Source: an uncultured Eubacteriales bacterium (lineage in GTDB: Bacteria > Bacillota > Clostridia > Oscillospirales > CAG-272). Taken from it: a stretch of 5,172 nt of DNA. Shown in pieces: positions 1 through 5,172 of this stretch; the first letter of the stretch is position 1, and each line of letters starts with the position of its first letter. Position numbers and translations under genes: made by a program. A model generated the notes under the pieces. It had not been told where the DNA came from. It made no database searches and saw only the letters and a list, made by a program, of their open reading frames with translations. The DNA is taken from assembly GCA_934477985.1 (NCBI GenBank), contig CAKSOR010000225.1:1-5172 (forward strand), written 5' to 3'.

Positions 1-821
1 GTCAGTACAAGAGACTCCGCAACGAGTTCACCGGCGTTCTGACCGGCAAGGGACTTTCTTACGGCGGTTCTCTCGCGCGCACCGAGGCTACCGGTTATGG
101 TCTCTGCTACTTCACAAATGAGATGCTCAAGGATAACGGACTCTCGTTCGAGGGCAAGACTGTTGTTGTCTCGGGCTCGGGCAACGTCGCTATCTACGCA
201 AACCAGAAGGCTACCTCATTCGGCGCGAAGGTCATCGCTATGTCCGACTCGAACGGCTATGTTGTCGACGAGAACGGAATCAAGCTCGACGTTGTCAAGC
301 AGATCAAGGAAGTCGAGAGAGGACGCATCAAGGAGTACGCTGAGCGTGTTCCGGGCGCGAAGTATTATGAAGGCTGCAAGGGCATCTGGACTGTCAAGTG
401 CGACATCGCGCTGCCCTGCGCAACTCAGAACGAGCTTGACGCCGAGGGCGCTAAGGCGCTCATCGCCACTGGTGTCATCGCGGTCGCCGAGGGCGCTAAC
501 ATGCCTTCGACTCCCGAGGCAGTCGAGCTGTTCCATGAGAACGGAGTTCTCTTTGGTCCGGCAAAGGCGGCGAACGCCGGCGGTGTCGCTACCTCCGGTC
601 TCGAGATGACCCAGAACTCGATCAGACTCAGCTGGACCTTTGACGAGGTCGACGCAAAGCTTCATGACATCATGAAGAATATTTACGCGAACTCCGCCGC
701 CGCGGCTAAGGAATACGACTGCAAGACCGAAGACGGCAAGCTGAATCTTGTCGCCGGTGCTAACATCGCCGGATTCCTCAAGATCGCCGATGCTATGAAG
801 TGGCAGGGAATCGCTTACTGA
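1..821 (+). CDS. gdhA: NADP-type glutamate dehydrogenase, C-terminal part (5' end cut by the window)
   Basis: The reading frame is open from base 3 and ends at TGA 819-821, giving 272 residues of a protein normally about 445 long, so roughly the first 170 residues, including the catalytic lysine region, lie outside. The enzyme interconverts 2-oxoglutarate plus ammonium and glutamate in the cytoplasm, linking nitrogen assimilation to the TCA cycle. The fragment starts in the conserved TGKGLSYGGSLARTEATGYG segment. A Rossmann nucleotide-binding domain follows, with GSGNVA at fragment residues 58-63. The SDSNG stretch from about residue 81, after the second beta strand, resembles NADP-dependent enzymes such as E. 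coli GdhA rather than the SGPDG of the NAD-linked Clostridium symbiosum enzyme; the cofactor call is inference from that motif. Later family motifs include PCATQNELD, EGANMPSTPEA and KAANAGGVATSGLEM. All lysines in the fragment use AAG, as expected for a highly expressed gene. It converges on the GH36 gene. Confidence 0.97.
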   Translation, partial: QYKRLRNEFTGVLTGKGLSYGGSLARTEATGYGLCYFTNEMLKDNGLSFEGKTVVVSGSGNVAIYANQKATSFGAKVIAMSDSNGYVVDENGIKLDVVKQIKEVERGRIKEYAERVPGAKYYEGCKGIWTVKCDIALPCATQNELDAEGAKALIATGVIAVAEGANMPSTPEAVELFHENGVLFGPAKAANAGGVATSGLEMTQNSIRLSWTFDEVDAKLHDIMKNIYANSAAAAKEYDCKTEDGKLNLVAGANIAGFLKIADAMKWQGIAY

Positions 822-867
822 TATTCCATCGGCAAAGCGCGGTCCGACCATTAACATAAAAACAGCC

Positions 868-900
868 CCGCCGCGGCAGATATGCCGCGGCGGTTTTTTT
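868..900 (+). terminator. Rho-independent terminator of gdhA, possibly bidirectional
   Basis: A perfect 11-bp GC-rich stem (868-878 with 883-893) closes a four-base GATA loop and is followed directly by seven Ts (894-900). It begins 46 bases after the gdhA stop. On the opposite strand the same stem is followed, after five bases, by five Ts (complement of 858-862), so it may also stop transcription arriving from the converging GH36 gene that ends at 1005. Forward function is clear from sequence; the reverse function is inference. Confidence 0.93.
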
Positions 901-1004
901 GTTATTGACTGGACAAACCGTGTTTTTGCGCTGAAAATGCCTGAGTTTGTGGGGGCAGCGCACAGCCTTGAATTGTGCGGTATTGCCTTAAGTAAATCCT
1001 GCGC

Positions 1005-2927
1005 TCAGAGAATCTCCCGGATCAGAACTTTCTTCTTAAACTTCGACGCGATCGGCACATACTTCGATACGTCGCCGAGCATGATGTATGCGCCCTCGTC
1101 CGAGTCCTCAACCGGATAGATCGACCAGACCGCGACACCGTCCTTAGGAAGCGTAACCGCTGTGTCCTCAAAGAAGCAGATGCGTGTGAACTTCTTCGTG
1201 AAATACTCATACGCGATATACTCGCGGTCCTGCGAGAGTCCCGGAATCGTTGTGAAATCGAGCACGTCGCTGACCTCCTCATCGTTCACGTTGAACGCCG
1301 CCACCGCGAAATTCTCGCCTGAACGGTTCCAGACCTTCAACAACTTCTTCTCAGCCGTGCAGTCGATGTAAACACAGTCAAGCGTCGGACGGCACGCCTC
1401 ATCGCAGAGCATCACGCTTCCGTCCTCATCGACCGTCGGCAGGATCGTCTCGCGGTTCGACTCTCCGATCTTGTCGCTGACATATATCGGCGAGCCCGAG
1501 ATCGCTCTCAGAACTCCGCTCTGATACGCCGACTCGTAGTGGTTCGACCACCACATGTCAAAGTCGCAGTAGTGAACCTGGCTGTGCCAGATCGCGTTGT
1601 AGGCGTTCTGAACGAGGTGTTTGATGAATCCGCGCTCGCGCTTCGGGAAGAAGTCGTCGCTGTTTCTCGAGACAGCCGACATCGGTCTCGCGAGCACATT
1701 CTCCATGTCCATGCCCATGCAGTCGATCACCGCTCCGCCGAAATTCTTCGAGATCGAGCGCTCTATAGAGTTGTGCGCTCTGCGGCAGCCCTCGGCGGTA
1801 GCGATAGCGCCGATGATATGCGTGGAATTCGACGACTGATTGTCGACCTTGAGGAAGTCAACACCCTCGGACGCGAGGAACGAATGCCATGCGTCCCAGA
1901 ATCTGAACGCCTTTTCCTCGTCGAGCGACGGAAGCGCCAGTCCGCCCGGTGTGATAAACAGATTCTCGCGCTGAGCGAAGTAGAGCGCTGACGTCATGTC
2001 GATGCCGCGCCAGTAGCCGTTGAACGCGTGCCAGACGCCGACCTTCTCGACGCCGAACTCGCTCTTCATCCGCGCGATGGTTGCCTTCAGCCCCTCCGGG
2101 AACTTCGTCCGGTCGACGTCAAAGCCCGCTAACTTGTCGCCGTTCACGGTCATCCAGCCGTCGTCGATAATGACCCACTTGACCGGAATGCCTTTTTCCT
2201 TGAACTCGGTGAGCTTCTCGTAGATTTTCTCGGCGCTGACTTCTTTGTAGAACGCGTCCCAGGTGCACCAGCCGAAACCGCGGAAAAATTCGGGGAACTT
2301 GCGCTCGTTTCTCAGCGGAACACGGATACCGCCGAGCTTTCTCGCGCCGCGGTAGTTCATCCGGACAGCCGCGAGCGGATCGGTCGACGCCGCGACCGCG
2401 AGAAACGCGCCGGTCAGATGGCAGAGACCGCTCATATCCGAGGTGATCCCGAGCTTTCCCGCGTTGAACTCGCAGCGGAAATCGTCGCCGGTCAGCGGGA
2501 GAAGATGATAGTTCAGCGCGCCCGACTTCACGAGGAGCGACTGAGTGCGCGGAGCGAGCGACGAAAAGTCGTTTCCGAAGGTCGGATACATCCACCAAGG
2601 ACCGTCGTGGCGGCTTCCGAGCAGCGCGTCGGGCTTGAGATCTCCGAGCGTCATGACAAGAGCGTTCTCTGGAGCGAATCCGCATGCCGCGCCGTTGCGG
2701 GGCTCTATATAAGCATCAAGCGAGAGGAGTATATTCTCCTCGCCGATGTCAGCTGTGATTGTCAGCGACTGGATGCCAGCTTCCGGCTTGAAGCGGAAGA
2801 TGACCTTCGAGTCGGATTCCTCGACCGACTCGACCGAAAGCGAGCCGTGCTGACCGCGGATGAGGTTCGCTTCGATCGCGAGACCCGAGAGCAGATGCTC
2901 CTTTGTGAAGTTGAGAAGTGTGTTCAT
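1005..2927 (-). CDS. GH36 glycosidase of the raffinose synthase/Sip1 type (putative alpha-galactosidase)
   Basis: A 640-residue protein with the hallmarks of the Raffinose_syn/Sip1 branch of glycoside hydrolase family 36, retaining enzymes acting on alpha-galactosides. An N-terminal beta-rich region (about 1-210) leads into a TIM barrel. Barrel motifs are GFGWCTWDAFY (217-227), WVIIDDGW (251-258), KVDNQ (360-364, with D362 the expected nucleophile), RNSDD (421-425, where one of the two Asp is the expected acid/base) and FDMWWS (456-461). GSPIYVSDKIG (478-488) follows, then a C-terminal beta domain. Both catalytic positions look intact. I chose the ATG at 2927 because an AGGAGG lies 8 bases upstream; the frame stays open 38 codons further to an ATG at 3041, but that stretch is unlike the family and lies over the likely promoter. 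No signal peptide or membrane segment is seen, so it is probably cytoplasmic. Alpha-galactosidase is the likeliest activity; transferase or alpha-N-acetylgalactosaminidase activity cannot be excluded. Confidence 0.93.
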   Translation of the reverse strand: MNTLLNFTKEHLLSGLAIEANLIRGQHGSLSVESVEESDSKVIFRFKPEAGIQSLTITADIGEENILLSLDAYIEPRNGAACGFAPENALVMTLGDLKPDALLGSRHDGPWWMYPTFGNDFSSLAPRTQSLLVKSGALNYHLLPLTGDDFRCEFNAGKLGITSDMSGLCHLTGAFLAVAASTDPLAAVRMNYRGARKLGGIRVPLRNERKFPEFFRGFGWCTWDAFYKEVSAEKIYEKLTEFKEKGIPVKWVIIDDGWMTVNGDKLAGFDVDRTKFPEGLKATIARMKSEFGVEKVGVWHAFNGYWRGIDMTSALYFAQRENLFITPGGLALPSLDEEKAFRFWDAWHSFLASEGVDFLKVDNQSSNSTHIIGAIATAEGCRRAHNSIERSISKNFGGAVIDCMGMDMENVLARPMSAVSRNSDDFFPKRERGFIKHLVQNAYNAIWHSQVHYCDFDMWWSNHYESAYQSGVLRAISGSPIYVSDKIGESNRETILPTVDEDGSVMLCDEACRPTLDCVYIDCTAEKKLLKVWNRSGENFAVAAFNVNDEEVSDVLDFTTIPGLSQDREYIAYEYFTKKFTRICFFEDTAVTLPKDGVAVWSIYPVEDSDEGAYIMLGDVSKYVPIASKFKKKVLIREIL

Positions 2928-2935
2928 TTGATTTT

Positions 2936-2941
2936 CCTCCT
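2936..2941 (-). promoter_or_regulatory. Strong Shine-Dalgarno site deciding the GH36 start
   Basis: On the minus strand the sequence reads AGGAGG, followed by eight bases and then the ATG at 2927. It is a full match to the anti-Shine-Dalgarno core at ideal spacing, and it selects this ATG over the upstream in-frame ATG at 3041. Confidence 0.9.
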
Positions 2942-2968
2942 GGAAATTAGTTTTTATTGTTGGTGAAA

Positions 2969-2985
2969 CCGGCGTGAAGCACCGG
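2969..2985 (-). other. Small hairpin in the GH36 leader
   Basis: A 6-bp stem with one G-U pair (minus-strand CCGGTG and CGCCGG around a five-base loop) lies about 28 bases upstream of the Shine-Dalgarno sequence. It has no T-tract and leaves the ribosome binding site free, so no switch is implied. Confidence 0.25.
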
Positions 2986-2997
2986 ATGTGCTGACAT

Positions 2998-3022
2998 GTT
3001 ATAATTTTTGCCGCGGTCGGCA
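2998..3022 (-). promoter_or_regulatory. Candidate GH36 promoter -10 box with overlapping palindrome
   Basis: Read on the minus strand, TATAAC (3003-2998) is a good -10 candidate and would give a leader of about 60 bases. No good -35 box sits 16-18 bases upstream; a TTGACC lies further away, 25 bases from the -10 box. Six bases (3003 exclusive to 3009) separate the -10 box from an inverted repeat, TGCCG-ACCG-CGGCA (3022-3009), lying where the promoter spacer would be. A weak -35 together with a palindrome in the spacer would suit a regulated sugar-use promoter. The motifs are seen directly; their function is inferred and no regulator gene is in view. Confidence 0.35.
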
Positions 3023-3231
3023 TGTGAAGGTCAATGGTCACCCGATTGCTGTGTCTGACTTTCTGTCATCACGGTCGGGTACGATAGATGTCATGTGATC
3101 TGGATAAGCGGAATTGCCGCGTCAGGAGCTGTGTACCATCGTGGGGTTGGCTGTTTAGTCGGTCTCCCGGGTTTACCTGATTTGGGGCATGACCGTTTGA
3201 GAGAGTGTCTGCGGGCTGCCGACAGTTACGT

Positions 3232-3249
3232 CTGAATTTCATAATTCAG
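3232..3249. repeat. Perfect 7-bp inverted repeat with four-base spacer
   Basis: CTGAATT (3232-3238) and AATTCAG (3243-3249) flank TCAT. It could form a small hairpin or bind a dimeric regulator. No T-tract follows on either strand, so it is not an intrinsic terminator. Confidence 0.4.
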
Positions 3250-3323
3250 GTTGGCGGGAAGTAGTGTTTTGTGGGAAAGTTAACAAACGTGCCGCGTTGG
3301 CGACCGTTTGCCGCTGCTGGTTT

Positions 3324-3527
3324 GTCGGCGCAGGCTGTCAGACTTAACGTCAGCGGGAAATTGCCGCAGCAGAATGGCATGGTGTCGGCGATTTATCGGT
3401 TGGCGCATACGACCTGCTTTTATTGAATTGTCAATATCGTGAGCTGCGCGCGGCTGAGGCAGGCAGAACTTCAGCACAGAGGCAGCCTTTTGACGCTGAG
3501 TCGGCGACGCAAGCTGTCAGACTTTAC
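3324..3527 (+). repeat. Imperfect direct repeat pair in the intergenic gap
   Basis: GTCGGCG followed closely by GCTGTCAGACTTAAC (3324-3348) recurs as GTCGGCG and GCTGTCAGACTTTAC (3500-3527). The second element matches at 14 of 15 positions with 179 bases between copies; the gap between the two elements is three bases in the first copy and six in the second. Bases between and after the copies do not align well. Confidence 0.45.
3421..3436. repeat. Perfect 6-bp inverted repeat containing a minus-strand TTGACA
   Basis: TATTGA (3421-3426) and TCAATA (3431-3436) flank ATTG. Read on the minus strand the site contains a consensus -35 box, TTGACA (3433-3428), but no good -10 box follows: TATGCG at 19-base spacing is the best I see. 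It may be an operator-like site or a chance palindrome. Confidence 0.3.
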
Positions 3528-3653
3528 CTTTGCCGAAACCGGCATGACCGCATGGCACGGCGCTGGCAGGCTGACAACAGGCGTGGTTCAATTGCTGGTA
3601 TTTCTGGTACTGTATCGGTTGACTGATGTATGTGAACCCGCATTGCCGTTTTT

Positions 3654-4607
3654 TCACTTTTCCGCAAGCTTTATTCTTACGCTGAAAACGTCGTTGTACT
3701 TTTCATCGACCGCGCAGGCGCAGATCAGGATTGACGGCTTGCCGTTCTCGAAGAAAAGCTGCGGACGTTCGAGTTTATGGACGCTTTTTCCTGCGAGCCT
3801 GCGCCCGAACGCGAGTGGGTGATCGGACGGATGCCAGTCAAAGCCGTCGGATGACTCAAAGAGCGCGGTCGAGGAGCTTCCGGCCTTTGTGAAGTAGCCC
3901 TGAAAATCCTTGACGAGCGCGAAATAGTGATCGCCGTCGCGCCAGACGAACGGGTCCTCGACCGACCAGCCGTTCTCGGGGTTGACCATGATCGGGACGC
4001 CGGTCTTTCTGAACGGTTCGCCGGGGCGGTCGGCGACCGCGACTCCGCAGACGACATCGCCGCCTTTTGGGAGAGCGCCGTTTTTCGAGACGCCCTTATA
4101 GATCATCAGAAGTCCGCCGGTCGGGGTTGTCGTGACGGTCGGGTTGGAGGTCATGAGGCTGTCGAAGCCGGATTCGGATATATCGATGACAGGGCAGTCG
4201 GAGAAGTGCCATTCGCCCTCGGGGTCATCGGTCCGGGCTTCACCTATGCGCTGGTTGTTGCGGTGAGTCCACCAGTCGCCATCGCCGTGGTTGCCCATGT
4301 AGAACAGGCGGAAGAATCTGCCGTCGGATATGACGGTGGGGTTGTGAGCGCATGAGGAGTCCCAGCCGCCGTTGGCGTTCTTTGTGCGGAGAGTTTTTAT
4401 GTATCTGAAGTCGCCCATAGGCGAGTCGGCGCGCGCCAGGCAGATTTCGGAGTCGGTCACCCATGCTTCAAAGCCGAGTTCGCGTTTCCAGCGCGAGTAC
4501 GCGAGATAATATTTTCCGTTATGGCTGAACATCGAGCCGCACCAGACGAAGTAGTCTTCTTCCGAGAAGGTTTTGAATTCGTCTGTCAGCAGAGTTGAAA
4601 AATCCAT
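3654..4607 (-). CDS. Five-bladed beta-propeller glycoside hydrolase-like protein (GH43/GH32/GH117 superfamily)
   Basis: A 317-residue protein with the repeated blade-start signatures of the five-bladed beta-propeller glycosidases: VWCGSM (21-26), AHNPTV (87-92), SNPTV (154-158), EDPFVW (217-222) and ERPQLFF (280-286). Between them lie WTHRNNQRIG (113-122) and ALFESSDGFDW (248-258). This set matches a bacterial group often labelled only glycosyl hydrolase or sucrase, from memory of the motif pattern; the substrate is not established. D218 and E217 or E280 are likely active-site acids. The first blade has Trp-Cys where GH43 enzymes usually carry the catalytic base Asp. The length suits a single complete propeller domain; no signal peptide is visible, so it is probably cytoplasmic. 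The ATG at 4607 lacks a good Shine-Dalgarno sequence, with only a purine-rich stretch upstream. It follows the broken small gene by 31 bases and probably shares its promoter. No terminator is obvious after its TGA. Confidence 0.85.
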   Translation of the reverse strand: MDFSTLLTDEFKTFSEEDYFVWCGSMFSHNGKYYLAYSRWKRELGFEAWVTDSEICLARADSPMGDFRYIKTLRTKNANGGWDSSCAHNPTVISDGRFFRLFYMGNHGDGDWWTHRNNQRIGEARTDDPEGEWHFSDCPVIDISESGFDSLMTSNPTVTTTPTGGLLMIYKGVSKNGALPKGGDVVCGVAVADRPGEPFRKTGVPIMVNPENGWSVEDPFVWRDGDHYFALVKDFQGYFTKAGSSSTALFESSDGFDWHPSDHPLAFGRRLAGKSVHKLERPQLFFENGKPSILICACAVDEKYNDVFSVRIKLAEK

Positions 4608-4638
4608 AGGTTTTCACTTTCTTGTTTGAGTACGAGAG

Positions 4639-4964
4639 TTAGTTGTGTTTTTGCATGAACTGTTTGCCGGGCTTTTTGAGCGCGTTCGCTATCTCTGAAA
4701 TCAATTCCTCCGTGATAACCGTTTTGTCGAGGATGAATGTGATATATCCCGTGGAGGATGGGCGTCGGAGAGTTGCGATATCCCTGCGTTTTTTCATGGC
4801 TATATCGGCATACTGATGTATTTCATCCAGATGCTCAAACCACATTTCACCGTCCGCATAGGGAAGAATGAATGATTTTTTCTTTACGCCAGTAATTCAT
4901 CCGGATTGGCAAGGTTGGATGTGTATCTTGACTTGTCTTTATTGATAAACACAGCCTGTCTCAT
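4639..4964 (-). pseudogene. Small unrecognised protein gene, interrupted by a one-base frameshift
   Basis: From ATG 4964 the frame gives 26 residues ending in NPDELLA and then hits TAA at 4886-4884. The overlapping frame, open from just after a TGA at 4899-4897, continues from GTA (4887-4885) for 82 residues (VKKKSFILPYADGEMWF to the end) and stops at TAA 4641-4639. Restoring one missing base after the GCG codon would join them into one protein of 108 residues. The second part has no good start until ATG 4845, deep inside what reads as continuous protein. The joined product is soluble, with charged helices (EHLDEIHQYADIAMKKRRD) and a strand-helix unit (YITFILDKT then ELISEIANALKK); I do not recognise the family. 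Lysine codons are mostly AAA (9 of 12), unlike gdhA. No Shine-Dalgarno site precedes ATG 4964. Decay or a sequencing error would both explain the break. Confidence 0.6.
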
Positions 4965-5007
4965 TTTTGGGTGGCGCTCGGCTTATCCGCGGAGATTACC
5001 ATGTAAT

Positions 5008-5036
5008 ATTCTACCATATTATTCGCGAAAGGTCAA
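5008..5036 (-). promoter_or_regulatory. Strong sigma-A type promoter for the small gene and probably the propeller gene
   Basis: On the minus strand TTGACC (5036-5031) and TAGAAT (5013-5008) are separated by exactly 17 bases, and TGG directly before the -10 box makes an extended -10 (TGn). Each box matches consensus at five of six positions. The start point would fall near 5001, about 37 bases upstream of the small gene's ATG at 4964. It is the best promoter in the window. Confidence 0.75.
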
Positions 5037-5096
5037 GTGCCGGTCGGAAAAAATCTGAAAATTCACATTCGATGGGGTTCCCCTACGTTTATGTAC

Positions 5097-5136
5097 AAAA
5101 AAGGGGAACGCTCCGCGCGTCCGCGCGGTGCGTTCC
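5097..5136 (-). terminator. Rho-independent terminator of a minus-strand gene beyond the right edge
   Basis: GGAACGC (5105-5111) pairs with GCGTTCC (5130-5136), and after one T-T mismatch CCGCGC (5113-5118) pairs with GCGCGG (5123-5128) around a GTCC loop. Read on the minus strand the hairpin is followed by CC and six Ts (complement of 5102-5097). The plus-strand side has no T-tract, so direction is clear. The gene it serves would end between here and the window edge; a TAG occurs at 5153-5151 but too little sequence is present to call a coding region. Confidence 0.8.
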
Positions 5137-5172
5137 TGCTTTGTGTGCCCCTAAGCCCGCCCGCGCCTGCGG

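Larger units (their letters stand above)
3042..3653. other. Non-coding gap of about 610 bases with dispersed short repeats
   Basis: No open frame here has a ribosome binding site, a recognisable family motif or plausible protein composition; the longest (65-127 codons) are rich in Arg/Ser or run into neighbouring genes. The base composition is less regular than in the flanking genes, and the plus strand is notably G/T-rich between about 3130 and 3290. Several words recur: GACCGTTTG at 3191 and 3302, GGCATGACCG at 3186 and 3541, AATTGCCGC at 3112 and 3359, TATCGGTTG at 3394 and 3613, and GTCGGCG at 3324, 3384 and 3500. The offsets differ, so this is not a simple tandem array. It lies between two minus-strand glycosidase genes and could be a decayed gene, a long leader or an RNA locus; none of these is supported strongly. 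Confidence 0.5.

Noticed and set aside
216..857. Long minus-strand open frame (213 codons) across gdhA
   Set aside because: It is fully antisense to a well-conserved glutamate dehydrogenase, runs through the terminator, and its protein shows no family motif; strong codon bias in gdhA keeps the opposite strand open.
2119..2685. 188-codon minus-strand frame inside the GH36 gene
   Set aside because: It is an alternate frame of the GH36 coding sequence with an extreme Arg/Ser-rich composition and no ribosome binding site.
2418..2966. 182-codon plus-strand frame opposite the GH36 N-terminus
   Set aside because: It is antisense to a gene with clear catalytic motifs and a strong ribosome binding site, and has no motif of its own.
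2928..3041. N-terminal extension of the GH36 protein to the ATG at 3041
   Set aside because: The extra 38 residues are unlike the family, cover the likely promoter and leader, and the perfect AGGAGG points to the ATG at 2927.
3280..3477. 65-codon minus-strand frame in the gap
   Set aside because: It is rich in Arg, Ser and His with no domain-like pattern and no ribosome binding site; probably chance.
3324..3527. CRISPR array or tandem repeat
   Set aside because: The repeated words are 7-15 bases long, occur only two or three times and have unequal spacing, so neither fits.
3423..3822. Two overlapping plus-strand frames (67 and 127 codons) in the gap
   Set aside because: Neither has a Shine-Dalgarno site or recognisable motif; the longer one runs antisense into the propeller gene.
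4875..4890. Programmed ribosomal frameshift in the small gene
   Set aside because: The A-run lies after the in-frame TAA, and the codons before the stop (CTG GCG) do not form a slippery heptamer.

Overview
The window looks like part of a bacterial chromosome from a moderately GC-rich Firmicute, most likely a gut-type Clostridium relative. This rests on an NADP-type hexameric glutamate dehydrogenase, a textbook AGGAGG ribosome binding site, a TTGACC-17-TAGAAT promoter and carbohydrate-active enzymes typical of fibre or oligosaccharide feeders. The taxonomic call is inference; there is no rRNA or other marker here.

Layout: positions 1-821 (+) hold the C-terminal 272 residues of glutamate dehydrogenase (gdhA), ended by a strong intrinsic terminator at 868-900 that may also serve the converging gene. 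Positions 1005-2927 (-) encode a 640-residue GH36 protein of the raffinose synthase/Sip1 type, with its own ribosome binding site and a possible promoter and operator near 2998-3022. Positions 3042-3653 carry no convincing gene; they contain several short repeated words and two perfect small inverted repeats. Positions 3654-4607 (-) encode a 317-residue five-bladed beta-propeller glycoside hydrolase-like protein (GH43/GH32/GH117 superfamily). Positions 4639-4964 (-) hold a small unrecognised gene of about 108 codons that appears broken by a one-base deletion, preceded by a very good sigma-A type promoter at 5008-5036. At 5097-5136 a GC-rich hairpin with a T-tract reads as a minus-strand terminator for a gene lying beyond the right edge.

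How it fits together: the broken small gene and the beta-propeller gene are 31 bases apart and probably share one transcript. The GH36 gene lies downstream on the same strand but has its own leader. The two glycosidase-type proteins have no recognisable signal peptide and are probably cytoplasmic, so they would act on imported oligosaccharides; an alpha-galactoside is the most natural guess for the GH36 enzyme. No transporter or regulator is visible. I see no clearly new defence or mobile system. The items most worth a second look are the frameshifted small gene, the repeat-bearing 612-base gap and the uncharacterised propeller enzyme next to a GH36.
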